In this document: positions 19,719 to 30,259 of the stretch, one piece after another | Layout: each line of letters starts with the position of its first letter | Position numbering within the stretch: the stretch's first letter is position 1 | Source of the DNA: Aurantiochytrium sp. KH105 | Taxonomy: Eukaryota; Sar; Bigyra; Thraustochytrida; Thraustochytriidae | DNA: 64,000 nucleotides | Reading direction: 5' to 3' | NCBI GenBank assembly: GCA_003116975.1 | Contig: BGKB01000044.1 | Span: 942,940 to 1,006,939, forward strand | Program-made: the position numbers and the translations under genes | Notes under the pieces: model-generated | The model's database searches: none | What the model was told of the DNA's origin: nothing | Seen by the model: the letters and a program-made list of their open reading frames with translations, nothing else

Positions 19719-22557
19719 TCACTTGGCTTGCTGCAGGCAGGGCGTTGCACGAGATCCAGCGGCACGGAGCGAGACGGAGCGCAGGCAGCCGGGCCACGTG
19801 GTTGTCTGCCGGGAGAGGGGGATTGGAATCACGCGCCACGACGCACGCGCGGGGACGGAGGCAAGCAAGGGTCCACTCGAGCGATGAAATAAGGAAGGGA
19901 CAAAAGAAGGACGGCTGCGGAACGCGCAGCTACGGCGGCGGCGGTACGCGCGGAAGGGCGCAAGGAATGACAGGAACGTCAGGTTGTGAACGCGCTATCC
20001 GCCATCGCTGCGTCACTTCTTCCTGGTGGCGCCCAGAATTGAACCCGACCCACAGTAGTCGCCACAGCACACACACACACGGAGCGCAGTGGCCGCAGGC
20101 TACGTTCCGTTTTGTTTCGCGGCACTTGCCACGCCAAGGAGCGATGGCGACTCGGCTAGTCGATGGCTCGGTGGCCGCCAGTGATCGCTTGATTGAGGAA
20201 TCGGGCCGGAGAGAATCTGTCGCAGGCCGCTGCCGCTGTCGGCCGCCGACCGGTGCGCGATCGGCTTCCCGCCGCGGTGAACGCGAGAAGCCGTGAGCGA
20301 TGGGAGTGGCTAGCCAGGGTAAAGAGGAATAGAGGGAGGGAGGCTTCACGTCGCATCGCATCGCGACGCGTAAAAATGTGTGGGAGGTTTTATCTCCACC
20401 AATGACCAGAGAAGTGACCCCGCAGTGTGAAGGGAGAGAGAGGTCAGGTCCCTTTGCAGAGGAGAATGGCCTCGAGCTAGGCGGGGGCGAGGCGAGGCGA
20501 CCGACACACAAGACAAGCGCGGCTGCGGCTGTATTGTGCCTCACGCTGCCGCGACTCCACCCTCTGGCGCCTTCCTTGCCTCCGCCCCCGACCCCACTCC
20601 AGCCATCGGCCTTGGCTCGACCGGCAGCGGACCGCGGGCGCAGTGCAGTGCGGTGCAGTGTTGTGCCGTGGAGCAGCCGGACGGAGCCGCGAAGAGGCGT
20701 GAAGGCCGATTAGCCGCCAGTGGTGGCGGAAGCGCAGCGAGAAAAGCAGGAAGGGGCCTCGCTGCGGCGGCACGGGAGGCTAGGTAGTAAATGAGTCGTG
20801 GGTGGCGCGGCGCGTCTCCTTCCTTCTTTCCTCCCTTCTTCGCAGAGAGCCAAGTGACCTTTAGACCGGCGGCGGCCAGGCGGCTGCGGTGCGTCGGCCT
20901 CCGTCTCGCTGGCGGCAGCAGCAGCAGCAGTGCAGCAGCAGCAGCAGGCTGGCCGTGGCCGCCGCTCAGCTCGGCGGTCGCCAGAGCGACACGGCGACTC
21001 ACAATCCACTTCGTACTTGCGACGACCGCATCACTGCCAGAGAGGCTCGCAGAAGTGCCCGGTCGAGGGAGCGATCGATCGATCGAGCGAGCGAGCGAGC
21101 GAGCGAGAGAGCCAACGCCGATCAAGCTCTTTGGCGCGTCATGAGAAAACAAGCAAGCCAGGGCGACCGACCGGCCGAGCGTGGATGATTGATGGATGGG
21201 TGGATCGATGGATTCGACGCATCTAATCTCGAAGTCGACGCTGCGAAGCAGACCAGCGACGCGCAGCGACCGGCCAGGCGTTGCAGTGGCGAGCCGTGGA
21301 GACTGTATAGCCGCAGCCGCACGCCGCGCCGAAACGAAACGAAGAGCAGAATCTTTCTCCGCCTTCCACCACACAGAAGAACTCCGCAAGCAATCGCTGC
21401 AGCAGCTGCAGCTGCAAAATGTTTACTGATCAAATCGTAGTCGGCGCGATGCGGGCCGTCCGTGTTCAGCCAAAGCTATTTCTAACGTAAGTCAGATGAA
21501 AAGATTCGAATGACGCATGCATGAAATAAATCACAAGCCACCGCAAGACGGGCAGCGGGCGTCTCCGCTGCACCCGCGCGGCGAGTGCGTGTCACGCCCG
21601 CTCCGCGCCGCGTTCCGCGCCGAGGAAGAGGGGGAAAAGGGGACAATTTTCGAGTGGCTGGGACGGGACGGAGGGAGGGAGGGGGAGAGAGAGAGAGAAA
21701 GTTCGGGCGGGAGGCGAGACGTCCGTCGCATCGCGAGTGGAACTATTTATTTATACCCAGGCAAACAAGTAAGAAAGCCGCCCGCCAAGGGCCGACTCGG
21801 AAACCCGCCGCAAGAGGGGGGCGGTGGGGCGCGCGACTGCCCACACGGCCCCCACGCGGCCCTCCGTGTGTGGGCGGCGCGCCTTGGCTTTTGCCGAATC
21901 TTGAGTTGCTCTCTCGCCTCCGAGGTGCACAAACAGACACGGCCCGTCGCCAACTTTTCACGGCAACGCCAAGCAACCATGGCAAGTGGCCGCAGCTGCA
22001 ACCAACGCGCGGATGCTGCATGCTGCAGCTGGCTGGCCGAACTGCGGCAGGTGCGTGGCTGCGGCATGCTGCTGCCTGTAATGGATTTCGAGGCCGAAAG
22101 TCGAGCCTGCAAAATGAAGATCTTGGTGCGGTATACGCGCTTCGCGCCGCGGCCCTCGCTCCGTGACCGATCATGCACGCGGCGGCGCGGCATCGTGCAG
22201 CAGCAGCGGCAGCGGCCGCGCCAGGCGCCGCACCGCAGGTCCTGCGCGTTCGGGCGCCGAGAGAACACCGGCTGCGGATCGAGCGATTTGGATGCTATAC
22301 TGCAGCCGCAGAGAGGTCTCGCCGTCGCGGTCTTCTTGCCTCGCGGTCTTCTTGCCCTCGCTCGCTCGCTCGGAGGGCTGAACGCGAGCTCCCAAGATCG
22401 CGCGGCGGCGCCTCGCCGCGCGTTCGGACCCTCGCTCGCGCGCGTCCCGCGGCCGCGGCGCGCGGAGGGACGGGCTCGAGGCCGCCGCCCACTGCCACTG
22501 CACGGACGGAGCGACGTTTTGCAAGAAGATGATGATGGCCAGGCCATGAAGATGCCT

Positions 22558-22710
22558 GCCGCGTCATCCATCCCTTTCCTGCCCGCGACCCGCGCTCTCT
22601 CTCACCTCCTCGCCCCGGCGGACGCCGCGCTGGCTGGCTCGTCCGCGAGCGCGAGCGCAGAGGCGACAGCGGGCGCGGGTCGCGGGCAGGAAAGGGATGG
22701 ATGACGCGGC
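22558..22710. repeat. Perfect 38-bp inverted repeat with 77-bp spacer
   Basis: The left arm at 22558-22595 and the right arm at 22673-22710 are exact reverse complements over 38 bases, so both strands read the same IPFLPATRA-like and GRGQERDG-like peptides. The GC-rich spacer is partly self-complementary as well. No flanking target-site duplication or transposase is evident. Confidence 0.95.
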
Positions 22711-23700
22711 GGCAGCGGCGTCATCGTCCCGGACCTCGAGGCTGACCCAGAGCGAGCCCCGGGTCTCCACGGCTCACGGTCGCGCTCTCGGCTCTCGCGG
22801 TCGCGGTCGCTGCATGTGGAGCGGCCGCCGTTGCTGGGTCCCACGGCAGCGGGCGGCAAGATGACAGACGCTCCGCAAGGCGACAAGCTCCGCTCTCTCT
22901 CCGAGAATGAGCTCGAAGGAGCAGGAGCTCTCGCGGTCGACCTTCGTTCTGCGTCATCATCGTCGCGGTCCCCGCCTTCTTCTCCGCCTCCCGCCTTGAG
23001 ATCGCCCGGGCGCAGCCCGCGAAACGAGCGCGGGCGCGCGGACAGGGACGGCTCGGCCCGGCGCGTCGGAATCGAAGGCCAGCCGCGAAACGCGGATGCA
23101 GGTCGATCGCGTGGTCGCGGGCGGCGCAGGTGCGGGATCCAGGGCACCAACTCGGCGGTGGAGTGGACCGGGGCCGACGCTTCGCGGGGGCGGAAACCGT
23201 GGCGCAGCGCCGCGTGCGTAGGGTGGCCGCGTGCGACCGCCTCCCGGACGCGTGCACCGGCGTAAAGTCTCTTGGCGTCTTCGCGCGAATGAGTTGCACA
23301 CCATATGCACACACAGAACTGGGCGAAAGCGGGCCGGACGCGCGCGCTGCTGCTGCTGGCCATGGTGGCTGAAGCAGAAGCGAGTTGCAGCTACAGCTGG
23401 CTGGCGGATCGGCCACCGCCGCCAGCAGCAGTAGCAGCAGCAGCAGCAGATTGGTCTAAAGGGAGAACGAAAACTTGTGAGATGTGAGCCTGGGTGGGCG
23501 TCTCGTGTCCGTCGTGTCTGTGATGGAAATCATTTCGTGCGTCGAGGCTCCTCGCGCGCGCAATGGGACAAAGAAAAACAAGGTGTGTGCGTCCATGTGC
23601 CCGGATGTGTGCATTGTGGAACGCCATGGTGTATCTTGTGGACACCTAACGGCTACTTGCGCAAAGACTTCCACCTTGCAAGTGACGTCCTGCGTTAAAA

Positions 23701-24323
23701 GTAGATGACTGGGTTTGGATCGTCCATCAAGGGAGAATCATGGCCTATGCAGCCCATTTTATTGTATACCTGAGCAAACAGGTTCACGTAATACACTTGC
23801 AACCGTTTTTCTATTCCTTGTAGCGCTCTCACGTTGACCGTCCTTATACACTGAGAGTAGCTGTAGATGACTGGGTTTGGATCGTCCATCAAGGGATAAT
23901 CAAGGCCTATGCAGCCCATTTTGTTGTATACTTGAGCAAACAGATTCACGTAATACACTTGCAACCGTTTTCCTATTCCTTGTAGCGCTCTCACGTTGAC
24001 CGTCCTTATTCACTGATAGTAGCTGTAGATGACTGGGTTTGAATCGCCATCAAGGGCGAATGAAGGCCTATGCAGCCCATTTTGTTGTATACTTGAACAA
24101 ACAGGTTCGCGTAATACACTTGCAACCGTTTTTCTATTCCGTGTAGCGCTCTCACGTTGACCGTCCTTATACACTGAGAGTAGCTGTAGATGACTGGGTT
24201 TGAATCGTCCATCAGGGAGAATCAAGGCCTATGCAGCCCATTTTGTTGTATACTTGAGCAAACAGATTCACGTAATACACTTGCAACCGTTTTTCTATCC
24301 CTTGTAGCGCTCTCACGTTGACC
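23701..24323. repeat. 162-bp tandem repeat, four copies
   Basis: Units start at 23701, 23863, 24025 and 24186. The first two are 162 bases (54 codons) and are joined in one open minus-strand frame. The third carries a one-base deletion, and the fourth lacks one base and ends at 24323 after 138 bases. Copies differ at only a few positions. The composition is much less GC-rich than the adjacent desert. On the minus strand each intact unit reads a 54-residue peptide containing KRLQVYYVNLFAQVYNKMGC. It may be a young satellite or a decayed repeat gene. Confidence 0.92.
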
Positions 24324-24747
24324 ATTGATTCGTATGCAAGGTTGAACTGGCATTGCCAAAGTCATTCGTAGCTGCACAAGCTACGACGCATAGTCAAACA
24401 CAAATGAAACACAGCTTGTTTATTTGAGGACATTTCTTTTCATAAGTGCCAACTTGAAGCAAACGCAAGGCCAGCGAATCTGATATGCTTGTTCAAAAAA
24501 AGTGCATTCTTCAAATTTGAAGAAAGGACATCGCGGCCTGCTGAAAATAGATTCTCCACGAAGGCTGTTGCATCTTTGCTCGCGTTTTCGCCTGCTTCCA
24601 GACTCGTATTGTCGTGCTTAAAGGAAAGAAAACTGACTCAGGATCTGATCCGGATGAAGGACCCAAAGTACACGCGCCTGAAGCCGCTTCCATTTCCAGA
24701 CTTTAAAGCGGCCACAGCATCAGTCAGTCAGTCAATCAATCAACCAA
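24324..24747. other. Intergenic region downstream of the channel gene
   Basis: About 420 bases lie between the tandem repeat and the channel stop codon. A small hairpin (CGTAGC, 7-base loop, GCTACG at about 24368-24386) and short CAGT/CAAT repeats near 24720-24745 are present. No gene was seen. Confidence 0.5.
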
Positions 24748-26250
24748 TCAGTTGATAGCCTGCTTGGGTGCGGTGACATCCACTAAATCGTCCAAAAGAC
24801 GCTGCTGCTCAAAGAGCACATGGTGGTTGTGGTCCAAAGAAGCAAGCAAGGCAAGAACCTCGGGTTGCAGTTCACGCTGCCAATAAGGAACTGCCCCATT
24901 CTTGAGAAAAGCTTGCGCAGGCGTCTTGAGACGGTTCATGTCCGCCTCGTCTCCCGAACCCTCTGAATCGCTACCCTGAGACTCCTCCTCATTCACGGCA
25001 GTCTTGTTCTCCCCCAAAGCAAAGGGCAACGATGATTTACGTGATCCGCGATGCGAAGCATTCTTTGGGCTCGTCCCTTCTTTAAAGGATGACGCACCCT
25101 TTGGGTCGCTCGTTCTTCGACGCTGCCGGTCCCGCTTGGACGGTTTACGCTTTCGCTTTCGCTTCCGCTTGCGACCGGAGTCCTGGCTCATCGAGTCAGA
25201 GACATCCTCGGCATTCCTCGACGACTTGGCGCGCTGCTCCTGCTGCCGCAACTTTCGCTGCCGCTTCCGCTCGTTCGCACGCTCCAGCGAGTTTACGATC
25301 ACCGCAATCATCAGATTGAGCACAATAAAGGTCTCAAGCACAATAAAGAGAGACATGAGAATCATCAGCTGCGGCGCTCCGTCCGGATCCTTCTCCAGCA
25401 CCGTCATATAGTACCACGACCAGTCGTCCAGCGTAATGAGCTGGAACAGGGAAAACATCGCCGTCCACAAATTGTCGAAACGGTCCGGAAACAAATCCTG
25501 ATATAGCGTCACAAAGATAATGGCGAAAATGTACAGCAGCAACATCAGCAAGAGAATAATCGAACCCATGGCTGGAATCGAGCGAAACAACGTCGAAATA
25601 ATGAGCTGCAAATTTTGCAAAAAGCTGATGGCCCGAAGCGCGCGCATGGCTCGCAGCGCCTTGAACACACGAAACAGACGGAAAATCGACGGCGAGAGAC
25701 TCGATGAGTCGTTCAGCACAGTGTACATGGCCGTCTCCACAACGCTGATCGAGACAATAAAAGCGTCAAAGATGTTCCACCCAGAGTCTAGAAATCGCTC
25801 TCGCTGCGCATACAGCTTGAGCGCGAGTTCAAAAATGTAAATGCCCATCAAGATCTTGTCAAACACATCAAACCAGTACATGGCCGCCAACATAGTCGAT
25901 TCCACATTCTGGAGCGTGATGAGCACGCTATTGAGAAAGATTGCACCGAGAATAAAGTTGGAAAAACGAGAACTCTTCACCACTCGATGTACAAAGATAC
26001 GAAAGGGGCTCCAATGTCGCTTTGAGCTCTCGCGCCGTCGTCGCCGTCGCCGTTTGCCGCAACATAACATGCGACGCCAACCCCTAACACGTTCTGAGGC
26101 CGCGCCAAGAGACAGCACGGTACTAGAGGACAGTCGCGAGGCGCTTGGCAAGCGTGAACCCATGAGCACGGGTCCGCCGCCATGCATTTCTTCATCTTCT
26201 TTGATTGAATTGGGCAGCGGTGCGATTGTTGCGCTTCCACGAAGCGGCAT
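24748..26250 (-). CDS. One-domain voltage-gated cation channel, CatSper-like
   Basis: The 500-aa product has a single 6-TM ion-channel domain (about residues 95-320). S4 (about 188-205) carries six Arg/Lys at every third position, so voltage sensing is expected. The pore filter reads ITLDDWSWYY (near 270-280), an acidic T-x-D-x-W filter. It matches the CatSper family, above all CatSper1, in place of the usual single filter acidic of four-domain Cav or the neutral bacterial Nav forms, so Ca2+ permeation by a homo- or heterotetramer is likely. After S6 come a basic helical stretch and a disordered Lys/Arg/Ser-rich tail with a final short amphipathic segment. The ATG at 26250 is the first Met; a cluster of eight Arg/Lys (around residue 70) precedes S1. 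It is divergent from the TBC gene. A role in flagellar signalling is inference; a EukCat-type channel is the alternative. Confidence 0.88.
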   Translation of the reverse strand: MPLRGSATIAPLPNSIKEDEEMHGGGPVLMGSRLPSASRLSSSTVLSLGAASERVRGWRRMLCCGKRRRRRRRESSKRHWSPFRIFVHRVVKSSRFSNFILGAIFLNSVLITLQNVESTMLAAMYWFDVFDKILMGIYIFELALKLYAQRERFLDSGWNIFDAFIVSISVVETAMYTVLNDSSSLSPSIFRLFRVFKALRAMRALRAISFLQNLQLIISTLFRSIPAMGSIILLLMLLLYIFAIIFVTLYQDLFPDRFDNLWTAMFSLFQLITLDDWSWYYMTVLEKDPDGAPQLMILMSLFIVLETFIVLNLMIAVIVNSLERANERKRQRKLRQQEQRAKSSRNAEDVSDSMSQDSGRKRKRKRKRKPSKRDRQRRRTSDPKGASSFKEGTSPKNASHRGSRKSSLPFALGENKTAVNEEESQGSDSEGSGDEADMNRLKTPAQAFLKNGAVPYWQRELQPEVLALLASLDHNHHVLFEQQRLLDDLVDVTAPKQAIN

Positions 26251-27391
26251 CCTTATTTGCGCGCGCAAGCGGCGTTACCCACGTCTGTCTTGTACTGCCC
26301 TTTCTTTGAGTTCCGCCCTCAAGTGCTCTTTCTTGACGCGGGCGGTGTTTGGGCGACGCGCGCTCGTTCGAGGCGTCTCGTTTGAACCCTGACAAGGAAA
26401 AGGTCAATGATATTATCGTTCCTCGAGAAGAGGTCTTCGTCGCTGCCAGAGAGAACGTCCTTTTCGGTCTTTGTGCCTTTTCTCTGAGGCCGCGTTGCCA
26501 CTGCTCCACTGCGACGTGTCCCAAGCACCAATCGCACACCGACCTTGCACACGGCGAGCGGCACCTCACGACCAACCAAGCACGGGCAGCTCAGGCAGCA
26601 CAGTCAGGGCTCCCGCTTTCATCGACGCCGCTCCCGCCGCTGCCAACCAGCTAGCCCGAGCCCCAGTCGGCTCTGCACGCCTTCGAGCAAAGCAAGGCAA
26701 TGATGCAATGCAAGGCAATGCAACGCAATGCAACGTAGCCGTTGAACGGTCACCGAGCCTCGCCCGGGACACGCGGTCCCAGTCCCCCTCTCTCCTGGTC
26801 GCCTCCCAGCGAGCGGTAAACAGTCGCTCGGCGGCCGGAAAATGACTGTCCGTGACCATCAGCCGGGGCGAGAGAATCAACTCAGCCAGAGCAAAGCCAA
26901 AGCGGATTCTCGAGCGCCTGCCGCGGCCGCCAGGAGGCCGCGCTCGGCTGCGCCCGGCTGCGCCCGCTGCCAGGCAGCCGCGCGGCAGGGAAGCAGGAAG
27001 GCATCTGCCGCGCGAGCAGCTTGGTCCACGTTTTTCGCGCGAGAAAACGGGCGACAAGGAGGGGGAGGACCACCGCGCGCCCGTGAGCCTGCGCGCGAGC
27101 TTGGGCAGGCAGATCCCGCGCACTACGCTGCTCGGCAGCAAGCAGAGACGCGCGCGAGGCAAGGGCGTCTTTCGGCCATTTCCGGAAATAAAGGTTGCTT
27201 TCCTGCCGCTCCAGCCGCTCGAATCTGCGACAGCCACGGGACGGCACGTTGAAGAAAGCAAGCGCGCAGGCGCTGTCGAGGCTGACGAAGGAAACACAGA
27301 GAGAACCAAGTCTAGCCGCGAAAGGGAAAGCTCATTCGTCCAATCGTATACGAGAGCGACGTAAGAGAGCTCGCGAAGCGCTTTCGCAGCC
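26251..27391. promoter_or_regulatory. Divergent intergenic region between channel and TBC genes
   Basis: About 1.1 kb contains the promoters of both genes. Degenerate ATGCAA/GGCAATGCAA repeats lie at about 26700-26736. Open frames on both strands are Arg- and Ala-rich without domains. Confidence 0.5.
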
Positions 27392-30259
27392 ATGTACGAA
27401 ACGCACTGGCGAGACCTCGTGCGGTGCTGGCACAAAGCTCCCGCGTCATGCCGCGAGCGCGTCCTTGATGAAATTCTCGACGGCAAAGGCGTCCCAACTT
27501 ATATTCGTAGCCAATTATGGATGGTAGCCTGCGGTGCAGAAAAGAAAATCAAAGCCTTCCCCGACGTCTACGAGGGATACCTGGCCGAGGTGACGCAGCG
27601 CCTCGGATCCCGCGATCCCACTGATTTTACTCAGGTAGAGCTGCAAATTCGCAAAGACATCAAACGCACATATCCTCTTTTTCTGCGAAATGCCCACGTT
27701 CGGGCTAATCGCGCCGCCGCTGCCGCATCGAGTCGATCAGACGAGGCCACGTCCCTAACGCCAAACGCCAATGCAGATGCTGCTGCCGCTGCTGACGAAC
27801 AACATTGGCAACATCATGAACGGGCACTCTATAATGTTCTCTGCGCGTGCGCTTTAGCTTCGGGCTCCAAAGAATCATCCTATCATCAAGGACTCAACTA
27901 TATGGCTGCTCTACTCCTCATTCTTATGCACGAACGCACCGATGACACACCATCATCAGGCACTACGGACAGTGACGACGGGTCTTCGCAAGCACAACAC
28001 GAGCACGAAGATAAAGACGATTCAGACAGCCAACACGAGGCTCACGCCCACGCGAACAGAGACCGCTCCTCTTCGAGTCACAAGGCCACTGTCTCCAACA
28101 ACAATAATACGACAGGGTCTGCAGCAACAACAGACGACCACGGTGTGGCCGCTGCGTGGCGTCTCGCCGAACAAAAGGCATTTTGGGTGCTTCAATCTCT
28201 TCTGCAAGACTACAACCTCGCAGGCATCTATGACTGCCAGACTTCATTCTTGCAGCAGTTTCTCGATCAATTCGACTTACTGGTGCGCCGCTTTCTGCCG
28301 CGCCTTCACCGTCATCTCGAGCACGGGCTCCAAGGCGGCTACCCCGTTGTCCTCTTTGCCATGGACTGGTTCACCACCATGTTTAGCTACAGCATGCGAG
28401 TCGACGCTGTCTACCTCATTTGGGACCTTTTTATTGTCGCTCGTCTTGATGAGACTCTTTTTGTGGCTGGATTAGCCATTCTGCTTCATCTTCGGGATCG
28501 CCTCATGGCCATTACGTCTTTTGAAGACATGGCAGAACAATTCAAAGTCCTCGTGCGTACCATATCAGCACGGGATCTCCTCGCCTCCATTTGTATTGTC
28601 GTTCAGCGCATCGTGCCCTCAGAACTTATACCGCCGGGTCGCTCCACCCTGGCAAATATTGATCGCGCCATGCATGATGCCTCCAATGAGCTCACAACTA
28701 CCGATTTTGATGCAACTCAGCTCGTTCGCGCCGTACAGCTTGGCGATGCACCCGCTGTAGAGACGGAGATTGCAAAGTACCACTTCCCCATAAAGCTCCT
28801 CGAACGCATGCTCTTACGCGCCACAATGCTTGGTCACGCGGCCGTCATCACCAGGTTGCTCGTGGTCTGCGACCCATCTTGCCGCAGCACGCTCGCAGCT
28901 CTCGAAGGCCTCACGCCACTCCACATTTGCGCACTCATGGGCCATCCCACGGCTGCTCGTGTACTTCTCAGCGCAGGCGCGGACCGCGGCCTTCGATCCC
29001 GAGCACCTGTACTGCGCAGCCTTTTCCCTTCCTCATGGGATGACTTTGACGAGGGAGTCACCGCGCAGGACATTGTCGAGGCCTTGCGCGAGGCCATGAC
29101 TTCCGCCTCTCCATCATCTGCTTCGTCGTCGTCGTCGTCGTCGTCTTCTTCTTCTTCCGCCAAACAGTCCGCCAATGCAAACGCTCAGACACCCTCTGCT
29201 CTCGAACGCGTGCTCCAAGGGGATGTTTGTCTTGCTTGCGGTCGCCTGCTTCACCGCCTTGCGCCGCAAGGCAAAGTGTCTTTCATGGCATCCATCATCG
29301 ACAGCATCACGCCCGATTGGGAGGAGGCCGTGCCTCGTGCCAGCGACAAGCGTAACCCCTGGGACGGCGATCTCTGTGCTCAATGCGCCGCACTTCCAGC
29401 TCCACGTCAAGTGGTTCTCGACGTTCCCCTTGGGTCCAACACCTGGCACTGCATCAACTGCAAAAGTATGTTGCTTGGAGTACGCAAGCTACAATGTCGC
29501 AGATGCAACTTTATGTGCTGCTCTGCATGCACTTTTACACGCAGGCAGCTCCTCCCAGAGTTTAAACATGCAGTACCCGTGTGTGGCAATTGTCACCACG
29601 TTCTACGCTCCTGTCCCTGTGACGATAGCAGCTGGCGAAGCTACCAAGTCAAATGCGACCATCACCCTTTCGATAACGTCGCACCCCCCGAGACCACCTG
29701 CGCATGCGAGCAGTGTCTCCAGCGTCGCTTCACGCTCAGAGACCCTGCACAGGCACCGCGCGAGGCACGCTACGATGCCGTCAGACCCCTTTTCAATGCC
29801 AAAGAGGCCTCTCTACACGGGTTTTGGGCACCGCGCTCATCGCGCTCCGTTCTCGACCAGCCCACCGCATCTGCGGAAGCCGTGGCTTCCGAAGATGGAA
29901 TTTTGCGCATTATCTGCGACGTTGAGGCCTTTGTTGCCGCTCGCACGCAATCGAGGCCAGCCGCTCGCCCGCCGTCGTCGGCCAAACCTTTTCCAGGACC
30001 TTCTACGCCCAGTTCAAATCAAACAAACACCCCTGCAGCTATTGCCGACGGCGATGCGGCAGCCAATGCTGATAGTGACCCCCCGTCTGACACGCCCTCG
30101 CGGCCTCACTTGTTCAGAGACTTCCGTGCCGAGCTTGTTGAATTCTACACAGTTTGGAATCCCTCGCAGCTCGGACAAGTGGACGCCCTCTTAGCGAAAT
30201 ACAAGGGCCGCGAGGACAAGCTTTTGAGCTCCTTGCACTCCATGTATGCCAAGCGCTAG
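27392..30259 (+). CDS. TBC-domain RabGAP with ankyrin repeats and FYVE-like zinc finger
   Basis: The 955-aa product opens with a TBC domain (about residues 33-390). The Arg-finger motif is IRKDIKR and the Gln-finger motif YHQGLNYMAALL, so GTPase-activating activity on a Rab is expected. A Ser/Asp/Asn-rich insertion of roughly 60 residues sits inside the TBC fold. Two to three ankyrin repeats follow (about 450-560, TPLHICALMGH). Then comes a poly-Ser run and a Cys-rich finger (about 683-735, WHCINC, CRRCNFMCCSAC, CGNC) spaced like FYVE or FYVE-related zinc fingers but without the basic RRHHCR signature. An extra CLAC pair precedes it. The start ATG has a good context (GCC before it). The combination suggests Rab inactivation on an endosomal or phosphoinositide membrane; the Rab target is unknown. 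Confidence 0.88.
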   Translation: MYETHWRDLVRCWHKAPASCRERVLDEILDGKGVPTYIRSQLWMVACGAEKKIKAFPDVYEGYLAEVTQRLGSRDPTDFTQVELQIRKDIKRTYPLFLRNAHVRANRAAAAASSRSDEATSLTPNANADAAAAADEQHWQHHERALYNVLCACALASGSKESSYHQGLNYMAALLLILMHERTDDTPSSGTTDSDDGSSQAQHEHEDKDDSDSQHEAHAHANRDRSSSSHKATVSNNNNTTGSAATTDDHGVAAAWRLAEQKAFWVLQSLLQDYNLAGIYDCQTSFLQQFLDQFDLLVRRFLPRLHRHLEHGLQGGYPVVLFAMDWFTTMFSYSMRVDAVYLIWDLFIVARLDETLFVAGLAILLHLRDRLMAITSFEDMAEQFKVLVRTISARDLLASICIVVQRIVPSELIPPGRSTLANIDRAMHDASNELTTTDFDATQLVRAVQLGDAPAVETEIAKYHFPIKLLERMLLRATMLGHAAVITRLLVVCDPSCRSTLAALEGLTPLHICALMGHPTAARVLLSAGADRGLRSRAPVLRSLFPSSWDDFDEGVTAQDIVEALREAMTSASPSSASSSSSSSSSSSSAKQSANANAQTPSALERVLQGDVCLACGRLLHRLAPQGKVSFMASIIDSITPDWEEAVPRASDKRNPWDGDLCAQCAALPAPRQVVLDVPLGSNTWHCINCKSMLLGVRKLQCRRCNFMCCSACTFTRRQLLPEFKHAVPVCGNCHHVLRSCPCDDSSWRSYQVKCDHHPFDNVAPPETTCACEQCLQRRFTLRDPAQAPREARYDAVRPLFNAKEASLHGFWAPRSSRSVLDQPTASAEAVASEDGILRIICDVEAFVAARTQSRPAARPPSSAKPFPGPSTPSSNQTNTPAAIADGDAAANADSDPPSDTPSRPHLFRDFRAELVEFYTVWNPSQLGQVDALLAKYKGREDKLLSSLHSMYAKR

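Larger units (their letters stand above)
11830..23690. other. Microsatellite-rich gene desert
   Basis: Nearly 12 kb carries no open frame with a recognisable domain. All six frames stay open for long distances only because the DNA is GC-rich and built from short repeats, so the many overlapping frames read as Arg-, Ala-, Ser- and Leu-rich low complexity. Tetra- and pentanucleotide arrays recur, including GGCT, AAGC, CTTT, GGAT, TAGC, TTGGC, TTGG, GCAGT, AAAC, CCTG, GAAG and AGGC. The strongest ordered structure is the 38-bp inverted repeat at 22558-22710. It could be a very long 5' regulatory or untranslated region of the flanking minus-strand gene, a noncoding RNA locus, or a chromosomal element. 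The sequence alone does not decide between these. Confidence 0.6.

Noticed and set aside
21517-22704. Plus-strand open frame of 395 codons
   Set aside because: It has no recognisable motif and runs into the 38-bp inverted repeat, so its last residues are mirrored on the opposite strand.
22558-22710. MITE or IS element ends
   Set aside because: No target-site duplication or transposase is visible and the spacer is only 77 bases, so I report it only as an inverted repeat.
23701-24323. CRISPR-like array
   Set aside because: The units are 162 bases, head-to-tail, without spacers, in a eukaryotic context; this is a tandem repeat.
26566-27486. Minus-strand open frame of 306 codons overlapping the TBC gene start
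   Set aside because: Its beginning is antisense to well-supported TBC coding sequence and the rest is Arg-rich promoter DNA.
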